NCBI RefSeq assembly: GCF_000213655.1
Contig: NC_015554.1
Span: 1,054,001-1,118,000 of the forward strand
Direction of reading: 5' to 3'
DNA length: 64,000 nucleotides
From: Alteromonas naphthalenivorans
GTDB taxonomy: Bacteria; Pseudomonadota; Gammaproteobacteria; Enterobacterales; Alteromonadaceae
The translations under genes and the position numbers were made by a program. Position 1 is the stretch's first letter; every line of letters starts with the position of its first letter. The notes under the pieces were generated by a model that saw nothing but the letters and a program-made list of their open reading frames with translations, ran no database searches and had not been told where the DNA came from. Shown here piece by piece: positions 30,604-39,618 of the stretch.

Positions 30604-31506
30604 TTAGCCCATCATTTTTTCGATAGGCATAACTAATATTGAAGAGCAGCCTAGGGCTTTTAGTTTTTCCATGGTTTCCCAAAATAGGGTTTCAGTAGAA
30701 ACAACATGAATAGCCACATGCTCTTCATTGCCAGACAAAGGCAATACGGTTGGGTTTTCAGCGCCAGGTAACAAGCTTTTCACTTGTTCTAGATAAGCTT
30801 TTGGTGCGTGAAGCATGATGTACTTGCTTTCTTTCGCCAGCAACACACCATCAACACGCGGCATAAGACGATTAATAAGCGTTTGCTTTTCATCACTCAT
30901 GTTGCCGTCGGCACGTTGAATTAATACTGCTTTTGAGCGGAAGATGACATCCTCTTCAACCAGACCGTTCGCTTCAAGGGTAGCGCCCGTTGATACCAAG
31001 TCACAGATAGCGTCGGCAACGCCAGCGCGTGGTGCAACTTCAACTGAACCGGTAAGCATGACTGCTTTAGCATTAATTTTTTGCTCTGCAAAATAACGCT
31101 CTAATAGGAATGGGTAAGTGGTAGCCACTTTCTTGCCTTCTAAAGACTGAATGTTGGTGTAGTCCATTTCAGTAGGCACGGCGATAGACAAGCGACAGCC
31201 GCCGTAGTCTAAACGACGTAATACTTCATAATCAGAAGGCTTGTTAGATGCTTTGCGTTCTAACATTTTTTCTTCAAGTTCGTTTTCGCCAATGAAACCA
31301 AGGTCGGCTACGCCGTCCATTACTAACCCTGGAATATCGTCGTCGCGAACACGTAATAAATCGATAGGCTCGTTGGTAGAATGCGCAATCAGCAGGCGAT
31401 CACGAATGTTTAATTTAATGCCAATAGCCTTAAGTAGCGCGATGCTGTCATCGCTTAAACGGCCTGATTTCTGTATGGCAATTCGAAGTCTTTTGCTGTT
31501 ACTCAT
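30604..31506 (-). CDS. hisG: ATP phosphoribosyltransferase (long form)
   Basis: 300 residues, the HisZ-independent long form with a C-terminal regulatory ACT-like domain ([18 protein letters not shown]). N-terminal catalytic region starts [16 protein letters not shown] and includes [10 protein letters not shown] and the PRPP loop [18 protein letters not shown]. It makes the first committed step and is usually inhibited by histidine. AAAGGAACG precedes the ATG. The attenuator lies just upstream. Confidence 0.97.
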   Translation of the reverse strand: MSNSKRLRIAIQKSGRLSDDSIALLKAIGIKLNIRDRLLIAHSTNEPIDLLRVRDDDIPGLVMDGVADLGFIGENELEEKMLERKASNKPSDYEVLRRLDYGGCRLSIAVPTEMDYTNIQSLEGKKVATTYPFLLERYFAEQKINAKAVMLTGSVEVAPRAGVADAICDLVSTGATLEANGLVEEDVIFRSKAVLIQRADGNMSDEKQTLINRLMPRVDGVLLAKESKYIMLHAPKAYLEQVKSLLPGAENPTVLPLSGNEEHVAIHVVSTETLFWETMEKLKALGCSSILVMPIEKMMG

Positions 31507-31565
31507 TGAAACGTTCCTTTCACGTTGTACTACTTTTTACTGTCTTAACGATTACGCCTAAAACG

Positions 31566-31595
31566 AAAAACCCCCGGAAGTTTCCTTCCGAGGGT
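31566..31595 (-). terminator. his attenuator terminator hairpin
   Basis: On the minus strand CCCTCGGAAG and CTTCCGGGGG form a stem around GAAA, followed by TTTTTCGTTTT. It lies between the leader peptide and hisG. Its 5' arm contains GGAAGGAA, complementary to the upstream antiterminator segment. Confidence 0.85.
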
Positions 31596-31619
31596 CGAGA
31601 ATTTTTTCTATCTGCGCCA

Positions 31620-31644
31620 CTGGAAGGAATAATAGACCTTCCAG
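31620..31644 (-). promoter_or_regulatory. his leader anti-antiterminator/pause hairpin and antiterminator segment
   Basis: CTGGAAGG (minus, 31644-31637) pairs with CCTTCCAG (31627-31620). The second arm region TTCCTTCC (31629-31622) is also an exact 8-base complement of GGAAGGAA in the terminator (31589-31582). The two pairings are mutually exclusive, the switch expected of ribosome-mediated attenuation. Confidence 0.8.
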
Positions 31645-31659
31645 CACGAACCTGAAAGG

Positions 31660-31704
31660 CTATGCTTTATGATGGTGGTGATGTTTTACAGCGCAGTTAT
31701 TCAT
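31660..31704 (-). CDS. hisL: his operon leader peptide
   Basis: Fourteen codons then TAG: MNNCAVKHHHHHKA, with five consecutive histidine codons. It lies 153 bp upstream of hisG and just before the alternative hairpins. When charged His-tRNA is scarce, a ribosome stalling on the His codons would favour the antiterminator. Too short for normal gene finders; identified by its position and composition. Confidence 0.93.
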   Translation of the reverse strand: MNNCAVKHHHHHKA

Positions 31705-31738
31705 TTGATTTCTTAATACCTATTTCCGAACGGCTGAA

Positions 31739-31767
31739 ACATTAGCGGTTTGCCCCCTATTTTGCAA
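31739..31767 (-). promoter_or_regulatory. Candidate his promoter
   Basis: TTGCAA (31762-31767), 17 bp, TAATGT (31739-31744) on the minus strand; the expected start near 31732 would give a leader of about 28 bases before hisL. Confidence 0.5.
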
Positions 31768-31915
31768 GGCGAAAGTGAACTCTTTTTGCAGTTTCAGTCT
31801 AAATTAATATGTATATAGTAAAACTTTTTGATCTGAGCCAATGTGATCGTTTTCCCTATTAAGTAAAGTAGATGATGAAATATCACAAAATTGACCTTAG
31901 CGGGTTGGGGTAGCC

Positions 31916-32275
31916 ATGAGTAATGACTTAATTTTTTCCATTTTACCGCGCAACACCAAAGTGCCCATCGAATCTGATAATAGGGTTAAAAAAGTGGTGC
32001 GCAGCGAAAAGTCAGAGGCGCTCAATCAAGATGAAAAAGAGCAACATGATGAAGTGCATATTGTTGATGAAATGGCGCAGCGGGAACGGCACGAGGAAAA
32101 CAACGAAAAGAAAGAACACCCGAGCAACCAAGTAAATCGCCAACAAGAAGACAGCCAAGACGATAATTCAATAGGACAGCAATTGAGCGAAACTGAAAGC
32201 AGTGAATTAGATACCGCAGATGCAACAGGTACTAAAATACCGCGGGGCATCAAGCATGTGGATATTACCATTTGA
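31916..32275 (+). CDS. Hydrophilic, probably disordered protein of unknown function
   Basis: 119 residues, very rich in Glu, Gln, Asn, Lys and His, no membrane segment. An ordered-looking head (MSNDLIFSILPRNTKVPIE) and tail (KIPRGIKHVDITI) flank a charged middle (about residues 30-100). GGGGTAG provides a ribosome-binding site. It is divergent from the his operon. I do not recognise a family. Confidence 0.65.
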   Translation: MSNDLIFSILPRNTKVPIESDNRVKKVVRSEKSEALNQDEKEQHDEVHIVDEMAQRERHEENNEKKEHPSNQVNRQQEDSQDDNSIGQQLSETESSELDTADATGTKIPRGIKHVDITI

Positions 32276-32369
32276 TTACAGCAGGCTGCTTTCGGCTTCC
32301 TTACCATCATCTCTTAAATGTTGCCCCTCAGTATCTCTGCAGTAACAAAGACACATCAGCGAGTTTATA

Positions 32370-32501
32370 TTATTTACTGCCCCGTTGTTTAATTGCACGC
32401 TTTAGTTCAGTAGGCAGTAAAAACGCATAGCTGATAAACATAAGCGCGATGCCAGTCACAATAAACAAATCATCTGCATTTAAAGAAAGTAGCGCTGTCA
32501 T
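32370..32501 (-). CDS. Small single-pass membrane protein (43 residues)
   Basis: ATG at 32501 preceded by AGAGGT. The sequence has a hydrophobic helix (LFIVTGIALMFISYAFLL, residues ~12-29) and a basic tail (ELKRAIKQRGSK), suggesting an inner-membrane peptide with a cytosolic C terminus. A longer frame from 32558 lacks a better start signal. Function unknown. Confidence 0.55.
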   Translation of the reverse strand: MTALLSLNADDLFIVTGIALMFISYAFLLPTELKRAIKQRGSK

Positions 32502-32664
32502 AATAATACCTCTAGGCGTTGAGAAGGAATGTAATAAACTACAACCCAATATTACCACTTCAGTGTCTATAAAATAGGGGGAGGCTACCCAACTTTAGTT
32601 TAAAAATCAGGCGTTTTTAGACTAATTGACTAATCACAGGTTATTGGTGGTAAGCGCATATCGC

Positions 32665-33264
32665 CTAATCTTCACTGGCAACACGGATCAGACAGAAAGC
32701 CAGAAGCAGGGTTGCGAGCACACCAAACCCTCCAGCCACCGCTGATGGTAAGAAAGCGTTACGGCCAAATACAATCAAAATTCCATTGGCGAGTATAGCA
32801 ACAACACCCACTAGCGCAGTTAGTCCACCTAAGGGCTTAGCGCCATCTTTCATTTTTGCAATGCCAAAAATAAGCGCCGCAAAACCCAGCAGTAGCTTGG
32901 CAGCGTAATAAATCATGAAAGACAAAGCCACTACTGCGCCGGCTAATGGCCCTAAGCTCTCGTTTTGACCTGCAGCCTCACGAAAGGGGGTAAACATAGT
33001 AAGGCCAACACTCACTTGTACTAAATTAAGGGCTGCACTGAACGCAATGGCAGACCACCCTACATGGTAATGCTTAGCGCGCACCATCGCCGCGCCAGCA
33101 AAGGCCATAAGGAAGGTGAAAAGAATGCTTTCCGTTCCCCAAAATAGCTGCCGTGGAAAATCGATGCCAGCCATGCGAAGTAGGGTATATAGCGCCTGGG
33201 TAGCCGCCAACAAAAAGAGTAAATACGATGTCGCCCTAACCGTATGTTTATTCGTAAAATTCAT
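32665..33264 (-). CDS. Multi-pass membrane protein of unknown function
   Basis: 199 residues with about six hydrophobic helices (near residues 12-30, 42-60, 68-90, 103-137, 145-165, 172-195). The start at 33264 has AAAGGAAAATC upstream. No catalytic or transporter signature was recognised. Confidence 0.75.
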   Translation of the reverse strand: MNFTNKHTVRATSYLLFLLAATQALYTLLRMAGIDFPRQLFWGTESILFTFLMAFAGAAMVRAKHYHVGWSAIAFSAALNLVQVSVGLTMFTPFREAAGQNESLGPLAGAVVALSFMIYYAAKLLLGFAALIFGIAKMKDGAKPLGGLTALVGVVAILANGILIVFGRNAFLPSAVAGGFGVLATLLLAFCLIRVASED

Positions 33265-33415
33265 GATTTTCCTTTGTTTTTTATCTAACGTCTCTCTATT
33301 TAGTTTGTAGAGACATTTAAAATATCTACCCTAACACTTCAGATAAGGCTTCTTGTGCGCGCTAGCCGCCGCAGTCTAACCTAGACCCAATAACAAGCCT
33401 TGTTACAGCAAATTG

Positions 33416-33835
33416 CTAAATAAACTTGCACATGCCTAGGCCTAGTGTTTGACCGTCACGGGATGTGAACCCGAATTTTTCATAGAATTTCTCTTTACCA
33501 TACGCTGAAAGTAGTCCAACGGTTGAACCAACAGGGCAATGCAAAGTGAGATAGCGGTTGATGGATTGCATGATTTGAAAACCCAAGCCACGTTTTTGGT
33601 GTTCGGGGTTAACAATAATGTCTTGAACATAGAAGTACATAGCGTCATCACCTATTACCCGTCCACAGCCTATAAGTTGATTTTCTAAATAAAGTGAAAC
33701 CCAGAATAAAGAGGAATCTATACTACTTTGAATGATTGAAAGTTCTGGGTTTTCCCAACCTACGATGCTTCGAAGTGATGCGAAGTCGACAACTTTCGGG
33801 GGCTCTTCTTTCAAAATAATCTGGGATGCTGACAT
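33416..33835 (-). CDS. GNAT family N-acetyltransferase
   Basis: 139 residues. Core motif YFYVQDIIVNPEHQKRGLGFQIMQSINRYL (residues ~67-96) with the acetyl-CoA loop QKRGLG, and late motif GKEKFYEKFGFTSRDG. The overall pattern resembles small single-domain acetyltransferases of unknown substrate. Confidence 0.85.
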   Translation of the reverse strand: MSASQIILKEEPPKVVDFASLRSIVGWENPELSIIQSSIDSSLFWVSLYLENQLIGCGRVIGDDAMYFYVQDIIVNPEHQKRGLGFQIMQSINRYLTLHCPVGSTVGLLSAYGKEKFYEKFGFTSRDGQTLGLGMCKFI

Positions 33836-34258
33836 TCTATTGCCCCATTAATTTGCTCTTCAGTTAAATGGTGGTAAACAACCTAAGCCAAATCCTTTTT
33901 TTATTGCTAACGCTTAGTCTTTCTCGAGAATTCTATACTGCATCAATATGTTATATTTTGGTAGTGAAATCAATGTCATAATTTATAGCCGAATAACAAA
34001 AACAAAAACAAAAACGAAAACAAAAGTCAAAACCATATATATAATTTAATAAAGCAATATCCCAGATGTGTTGTCGGCGGTTACAGCTGGAAAGGAGGTA
34101 GGAGAGGGCGCAAGGCTGCGGGAATGGAATTCACTGAAGTTGAGGCTATTTACCGGTGTGCAAGTCGCTTTCTTAAAAGAAAAACTGGCATTGGCCTTTT
34201 TAATAAAAATTAAAAAGGCCAGTGCCAGATTGTTATTTTTAGCGAAATCTAGCTTTTA
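33836..34258. other. Intergenic region with hexamer repeat and terminator
   Basis: 423 bp. About five tandem copies of ACAAAA-like hexamers lie at 33995-34030, followed by an AT-rich stretch, and the SYLF gene terminator occupies 34185-34228. The open frame 34068-34262 on the plus strand runs through the terminator and is not called. Confidence 0.55.
34181..34228 (-). terminator. Terminator of the SYLF lipoprotein gene
   Basis: An 18-bp stem (34185-34202 with 34211-34228) has one G-U pair, and TTTTTCTTTT follows on the minus strand. The T-rich inner part makes it long and strong. Confidence 0.85.
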
Positions 34259-34831
34259 TTAGTTAAGTTCTTTATCTACCCAGAACTTGGTACCTTTCAC
34301 CGTGGCTTGCAACGCTAAGCCGCTTTCGGTCATGGTATAAACCGTCACATTGCCTAAATAGCCTTCGCCTTCCGCTGACATTCCTTTGTTACCGGCTTTA
34401 GCCGCGGCATCAGCGTTACCGCCTACAGTCCAACCATTCTCGATAAAGTAGCTCATGGCTTTTTGCGTGTGGAAAACCATCACTACGCGGTAGTCTTTCG
34501 CACCTAGTCCAAGACCAACACCGCCTTCGGCCATATTCATGTAAGTTTTCGTACCAGTAATTTGGTTGTTCACTACGCCGTAACCCGTACCTGCAGCGAA
34601 GAAAATAACGTTAATGTTCGCGTTGGTGAATACTGCATAACCCGCTGCATCACGCACTTGAGAGCGAGTATCAGGCTTTTCTGTATATAGCCTAGCCAAT
34701 GCATTTTGCTGCATATCTAAAATAGCTTGTCGCTTTTCAGCAACACTACCGTCACCCATAGAGGCACAGCCCGTTACTGCAAGTAAAACTAAACCTACCA
34801 ACGAAAGTGAAGTTAAGCTTTTGAAATTCAT
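34259..34831 (-). CDS. SYLF (YSC84) domain lipoprotein
   Basis: 190 residues. Lipoprotein signal MNFKSLTSLSLVGLVLLAVTGC with lipobox AVTGC (Cys22). The remainder fits the SYLF/Ysc84 lipid-binding domain: DAAGYAVFTNANINVIFFAAGTGYGVV, GVGLGLGAKDYRVVMVFHTQKAM. Bacterial members are periplasmic lipoproteins of unclear role; eukaryotic relatives bind phosphoinositides. Confidence 0.88.
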   Translation of the reverse strand: MNFKSLTSLSLVGLVLLAVTGCASMGDGSVAEKRQAILDMQQNALARLYTEKPDTRSQVRDAAGYAVFTNANINVIFFAAGTGYGVVNNQITGTKTYMNMAEGGVGLGLGAKDYRVVMVFHTQKAMSYFIENGWTVGGNADAAAKAGNKGMSAEGEGYLGNVTVYTMTESGLALQATVKGTKFWVDKELN

Positions 34832-34991
34832 ATTTTTTCCTTCGATTCAATTTTAAAACGTACTGTCTAAACTTTGGGCTTAGGTATTAAATAAACCTAA
34901 ACGGGTCGGTTTAATCGTTTATTGCATGTCGCTACAATTCTAGTACGCAAAAAATGTGCTCAAAGGTTAGTTTTGAATGTAAATGTTATTG

Positions 34992-35876
34992 CTACTTTAC
35001 CTTCTCAACCTTGAAACCTTGCTGTTCTAGCATGTTCAATACGCCCAGTTCGCCTGGCAAATGCAATGCGCCTACCAGCACAAATTCAGTGGGTTTAGTT
35101 GCCAATGCTTTCACTAAAAATTGCATCCATGCTTTGTTTCTAGACGATAGAAGCGTATCGAATATATCAGGGTATTCGGATTTGAAATCAGCCATGCTTT
35201 CTTCGTACATTGTGTCGAGGTCGCCTGCTTTCCAACTCGATTTTAACTTAGGTAAAACCTCGGGGAGGGTTTCAACATCTTCAAGGGTGTATTGAATAAA
35301 CGCATCTTCATCGCCGTTACCCATTTGCTGAATAAATGAAAGTTGTTGCTCTGGGCTTTCTAGCCAAAGAATGGTTTTATCGTCGTTTTTGCCGCGATTA
35401 AAGAAATATTTATCTACGCCCTCACTGGTTAGCCCCATGATTTGTAGTTCAATCATGCTCAAAGTAATGCTTAAAAATGCAGGCTTATACATCATAAAAT
35501 TAGAAAGTGATAAACCACGGGCTTCCATATGTGCTGATAAATTCGCTATGGTTTTTTCTGAAAGCTCATCAGCAAGGCTGTTACCCGAGGTGTAAGTCAG
35601 CTTGTCCATCATAGACTGTGCAAATGCTTGTGTTTCTAAGGCATCTAGGTCTGTTTCAAACACTAAGGTTTCTGACTGTTGGTAAGCGGTGTTGTAAGCG
35701 TCAGGAAGGGGATAGTCGCTTTCGCTGAGTAAGTGGAGCGTACCGCCAATGTAAAGGGTGTTTTCGCCGTTACTAACTTTAAAAACTGAGGCAGAAAAGG
35801 CTGGCGTGGTTAGCGCTACTACATAAGTTGTAAGTAAAAGCGCTAAGCTAAAAGCACGTGGGCTGAATTTCATCAT
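34992..35876 (-). CDS. TraB/GumN family protein
   Basis: 294 residues with a signal peptide (residues 1-28). The N-terminal GGTLHLLSESDYPLP and the C-terminal FVLVGALHLPGELGVLNMLEQQGFKVEKV frame the Tiki/TraB/GumN fold, whose two GXXH-type motifs (GTLH and GALH) bind metal in Tiki proteases. Protease activity here is only inferred. AGGACAAT precedes the ATG. Confidence 0.9.
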   Translation of the reverse strand: MMKFSPRAFSLALLLTTYVVALTTPAFSASVFKVSNGENTLYIGGTLHLLSESDYPLPDAYNTAYQQSETLVFETDLDALETQAFAQSMMDKLTYTSGNSLADELSEKTIANLSAHMEARGLSLSNFMMYKPAFLSITLSMIELQIMGLTSEGVDKYFFNRGKNDDKTILWLESPEQQLSFIQQMGNGDEDAFIQYTLEDVETLPEVLPKLKSSWKAGDLDTMYEESMADFKSEYPDIFDTLLSSRNKAWMQFLVKALATKPTEFVLVGALHLPGELGVLNMLEQQGFKVEKVK

Positions 35877-36000
35877 ATTGTCCTATTAGATGATAATCAG
35901 CCACTTTACCGAGTAAGTTATCTCTATTCAACCAAGGTCTATTTAACCAGCATTCAACGACTTTCTTACCAACTAGCCACAGGACAGCAAATGTCAGGGC

Positions 36001-36052
36001 CGCTCACACCTAGGTAGCTCACACCTAAGTAGCTAACACAAAGGAAGCTCAC
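36001..36052. repeat. Short direct repeat AGCTCACACCTA
   Basis: Two to three degenerate copies of CTCACACCTAGGTAGCT-like sequence occur in tandem in the spacer upstream of the TraB gene. No function is apparent. Confidence 0.4.
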
Positions 36053-36091
36053 GCAAACCTGGTAATAGAAGGGCAGTTAAGAAAAGAGCTA

Positions 36092-36343
36092 CTAGCGATG
36101 CCAATCAATTTCGAGTTCCAGCGCATCTGGAATCTGTGACTGCCCTACCATTTCCTCGTAAGGGGTGGTTTGACGCAGCCAAACATGTTCAAACTCCTTG
36201 GAATTAAAGTGGTCTTTAATTTCATTTAGACAATGAAATGTCTTTGGTCGAGACGTTTTGTCTCTTACTAACGTGCGGGATGCACCTAGCCCTGTTGCCG
36301 CTAAATAGCTACCGCCTTCAATTGACTCTATGTACAGATTCAT
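36092..36343 (-). CDS. Small conserved protein, DUF6482-like
   Basis: 83 residues from ATG 36343 with GGAGAAC upstream. The pattern MNLYIESIEGGSYLAATG, then LNEIKDHFNSKEFEHVWLRQTTPYEEMVGQ, is what I recall for DUF6482; the family assignment is from memory. Cytosolic, function unknown. Confidence 0.65.
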   Translation of the reverse strand: MNLYIESIEGGSYLAATGLGASRTLVRDKTSRPKTFHCLNEIKDHFNSKEFEHVWLRQTTPYEEMVGQSQIPDALELEIDWHR

Positions 36344-36493
36344 AATTGTTCTCCGAGATAACACGACTAGACACTACTATTTGTAGTTCATAGGCGGAAA
36401 AACGGATATTAAATTTAATTTAAACTTCGCGTCGCCTCACTAAAACGAGCGCTAAAACCAAAGCGGGGCTTACACGTATTGCTAGATGCTATG

Positions 36494-36988
36494 CTAGGTT
36501 TTCCACCAATGATTACGGCATACCATGATGCCTTCGTTACCTAGTGTTTCTTTTAGTAATGCGCGATCTTCAAGATTGAGGAACTCCCCTAAGACAATAC
36601 GTTGTTCGCCATCCACTAGGCTGACAGTGGGAAGGCGCCAGTCGTTTTCATCTTCGGTAAATTCAATATGCGCGGACGGACGAGTAAAAGTGAGTGTGCG
36701 GTGACGTGTGCAAAAATGAATAGTGTGTGGGGCAATATCAATGGTTTCCCACCGGTAAGTGCTGCGGGACACTTGGTACATGATAAAAATAAGCAATACA
36801 ACTTCTACACCAGCAAAGGGTAATATTACCCAAACGCCTACCAACGCCCAGCCAATAGCGATAGTGAATACAGCAACGGCAAAAATTAACATCAGCCATT
36901 TAGTATCTTGCCAGCTTGCTGAACGGTTAGGCGTGAGCCGCAACCTTTTCTTACCTTGGAGCGAGATTGTTTCTAACATAAAGTTCAA
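36494..36988 (-). CDS. DUF2244 domain membrane protein
   Basis: 164 residues (or 161 from the second ATG at 36979). LRLTPNRSASWQDTKWLM leads into two membrane helices (residues ~30-70), followed by a cytosolic beta-rich domain (WETIDIAPHTIHFC, IVLGEFLNLEDRALLKETL). This is the DUF2244 layout, often found near cytochrome oxidase genes, though none are here. No clear ribosome-binding site. Confidence 0.82.
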   Translation of the reverse strand: MNFMLETISLQGKKRLRLTPNRSASWQDTKWLMLIFAVAVFTIAIGWALVGVWVILPFAGVEVVLLIFIMYQVSRSTYRWETIDIAPHTIHFCTRHRTLTFTRPSAHIEFTEDENDWRLPTVSLVDGEQRIVLGEFLNLEDRALLKETLGNEGIMVCRNHWWKT

Positions 36989-37111
36989 AGGATAAAACGG
37001 GAGCTACCTAGTAATATTAGTAGGCATTGGGTATTTTGCCGTCGTGATTTGTTTAAATAAAAACACTAGCCGTACACGAGAGTTCCATCTCCATGCGCCG
37101 TTTAGGAGAAT

Positions 37112-38023
37112 GTGTTGAATCGTTTATTTCAATGGGTAATACAAAGCCCTTTAAAAATGCTTTTGGTTGTACTGTGGGTAGTGGTGATTTTTTCTCAATC
37201 CGCGCCGCTAGTGCTTATTGCCGAAAATAGCCTTTTTAGTTTGCTTGGCATTATTGGCGCTATTTTCGCCAACGCGACTGGTGCGGGTGGGGGCGTGGTA
37301 TTTGTTCCTTTCTTTAACCACTTAGCGTTTTCCTCTCAGAGTGTGGTAGCCACCAGTTTTGCTATTCAATGCTGCGGCATGACTGCTGGCGCTATCACGT
37401 GGTGGCGTTATAAACGTTGTCATCATCAAACCGACAGTCAATGGCGCGCGTTACCTACAAGCTTAATGCTAAGCGTACCTGCCTCACTGTGTGGTGTGTG
37501 GTTCGCTCAGTTTGGCCCAGAGAAGTTTAGTGTGCTTTCACCCTTAAAAGGAGGAATAGAACAGATTCACTTAGGGTTTGGCGCATTTTCTATATTGCTT
37601 GCTGTGGCTATTTTTGCCTCTATTCCTTTTTTAAAACGGGTTGCCTTAAAACAAGATGCTGAGCAATTCGATATTGTCGCGCTGCCAGTTATTTCTTTTT
37701 TCGGGGGAATTGTTACCGCTTGGCTTTCTGTAGGGGTAGGCGAGCTGGTGGCTGTTTACCTTATCATTAGAGGGTTCAATGTGACGATGGCGATTGCTGT
37801 TGCAGTCATCTTGTCAGCCTTTACCGTTTGGGGCGCTGTGATTTACCACGTGTTAGTAACCCAAGCCGTAGTTTGGGACGTAGTGATATTTGCAGGTGCA
37901 GGAGCGATTATTGGTTGCATGTTAGCAAAGTATGTTGTGCTGGCTTTTTCACCCCAAAAACTTAAACTTTTCTTTGGCACTTGGGTTCTTTTGCTCGGCG
38001 TATCTGGTTTACCTATTTTCTAA
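37112..38023 (+). CDS. TauE/SafE family sulfite/anion exporter
   Basis: 303 residues, about eight membrane helices. The family signatures GAIFANATGAGGGVVFVPFFNHL (residues ~48-70) and SVGVGELVAVYLIIRG (second half) are present. Start is GTG at 37112 or TTG at 37115 after AGGAGA. Family members export sulfite or organosulfonates; the substrate is not evident. The GH13 gene follows 24 bp later and may be cotranscribed. Confidence 0.88.
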   Translation: MLNRLFQWVIQSPLKMLLVVLWVVVIFSQSAPLVLIAENSLFSLLGIIGAIFANATGAGGGVVFVPFFNHLAFSSQSVVATSFAIQCCGMTAGAITWWRYKRCHHQTDSQWRALPTSLMLSVPASLCGVWFAQFGPEKFSVLSPLKGGIEQIHLGFGAFSILLAVAIFASIPFLKRVALKQDAEQFDIVALPVISFFGGIVTAWLSVGVGELVAVYLIIRGFNVTMAIAVAVILSAFTVWGAVIYHVLVTQAVVWDVVIFAGAGAIIGCMLAKYVVLAFSPQKLKLFFGTWVLLLGVSGLPIF

Positions 38024-38047
38024 GTGCATATTTTGTAGAGGAATAGT

Positions 38048-39409
38048 TTGGCAAAAAAGGATGCATGGATGACAATTCAGACAACTCCCAAGAAAATTTA
38101 CCGTGTAACGCAGCCTGAATGGTCGAAACAAGCCGTTATCTATCAGGTGAATACTCGCCAGTTTTCTGTATCTGGTACATTCAAAGAGGTGACGAAACGC
38201 TTAAATCATATTTGTGATTTAGGTGCTGATATTCTTTGGCTTATGCCTATTCACCCAATAGGTGAAAAAAATCGAAAAGGTGAACTTGGTAGCCCGTACG
38301 CGGTTAAAGACTATTTGGATATTAACCCTGAGTTTGGCAATGCAGACGACTTTCAAGAGTTGGTGCAAGAAGCGCACAACCGGAATTTAAAAGTTATCCT
38401 AGACTGGGTGCCTAATCATAGCGCCTGGGACAACCCTCTAGTGGATACTCATCCTCATTGGTATGCCAGAGATCACCACGGTGAGTTTCGCCCGTCTCCT
38501 TGGTGGGATTGGTCAGATATTATCGAGTTTGATTACGACGAACCTGCGCTACGTGAGTATATGATTAATGCCATGCGCTATTGGGTAGAACGCTTTGACA
38601 TTGATGGTTTTCGATGTGATGTAGCGGGGTATGTGCCGAACGATTTTTGGCATCAAGCGCGTGTTGCCTTAGATGCTATAAAACCCGTATTTATGTTGGC
38701 AGAGTGGGAAAATCGCGATTTACACGAAACCGCTTTTAACATGACTTATGCATGGAGCTGGAATGAAACCATGCATGAGCTCGCTCATGGGCGATGTTCT
38801 CTTGATAGACTGAGAAAATATTATTCATGGAATGAACGGGCGTGGCCGCACAGTGCTTATCGAATGACGTTCGTGAGTAACCACGATAAAAATGCGTGGG
38901 ATGGTACTCAGGCAGAGCAATTTGGCGATGCGTTGGAAGGCGCCATTGTATTGTCGGTGTTAGGCGAAGGTATGCCGCTCATTCATAATGGCCAAGAAGC
39001 CGGGGAAACAAAGCGGTTAGCGTTTTTCGAACGTGATCCCATTGAATGGCAACCTCATCGCATTGGTGATTTGTATAAAGCGCTCATTAAGATAAAAAAA
39101 TCTATTCCTGCCTTGGGCAATGGTGAATTTGGTTCACGTATGATTCAGGTGCCAAGTAACGCTATGTCACAGGTATTCAGCTTTGTGAGAATGGATGAAC
39201 ACAATAAAGTGTTAGTGATCATCAATTTTTCAGACACTTTAGGCAAGGTCACGTTTAATGACCCTATTCTTAATGGTCATTATTATAAGTGCACGCTCGA
39301 TTCAAGCTCTTCCCACCACGAGAGTAAAAGCGAAACCGAACACTTGCATATTGATAAGGCCGTTCAAATTGACCCGTGGGGCTATCAGGTATGGATTAGC
39401 TCTCATTAA
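38048..39409 (+). CDS. GH13 alpha-amylase family enzyme
   Basis: 453 residues, TTG start. No signal peptide, so cytosolic. The four GH13 regions are seen: DWVPNH; GFRCDVAGYVP with the nucleophile Asp near residue 194; LAEWEN with the acid/base Glu near 218; FVSNHDKNAWDG with the third Asp near 280. A short C-terminal beta domain follows. It acts on alpha-glucosidic linkages; exact specificity is undetermined. It is shorter than most amylases. Confidence 0.88.
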   Translation: MAKKDAWMTIQTTPKKIYRVTQPEWSKQAVIYQVNTRQFSVSGTFKEVTKRLNHICDLGADILWLMPIHPIGEKNRKGELGSPYAVKDYLDINPEFGNADDFQELVQEAHNRNLKVILDWVPNHSAWDNPLVDTHPHWYARDHHGEFRPSPWWDWSDIIEFDYDEPALREYMINAMRYWVERFDIDGFRCDVAGYVPNDFWHQARVALDAIKPVFMLAEWENRDLHETAFNMTYAWSWNETMHELAHGRCSLDRLRKYYSWNERAWPHSAYRMTFVSNHDKNAWDGTQAEQFGDALEGAIVLSVLGEGMPLIHNGQEAGETKRLAFFERDPIEWQPHRIGDLYKALIKIKKSIPALGNGEFGSRMIQVPSNAMSQVFSFVRMDEHNKVLVIINFSDTLGKVTFNDPILNGHYYKCTLDSSSSHHESKSETEHLHIDKAVQIDPWGYQVWISSH

Positions 39410-39618
39410 ATGGTAAGTATGGCTGAGCTTATATGGGGGAGGTTGCATGGCTGAGCTCACATACATCCGAAACTAGCGATCAGTAACGCTAGTGGTAAGT
39501 GAAATCTGTCATTCGGGATGGAATTTTTATGAATACTAACCATTTTTCGAAAAACTTTGGCATAATGCACCGCTTTGTGGCCTAGCGGCCAAATCTTCAC
39601 TTTTACGTTAAGTACACT

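Noticed and set aside
34068..34262. 64-codon plus-strand frame
   Set aside because: Runs through the terminator stem of the SYLF gene and has no homologous pattern.
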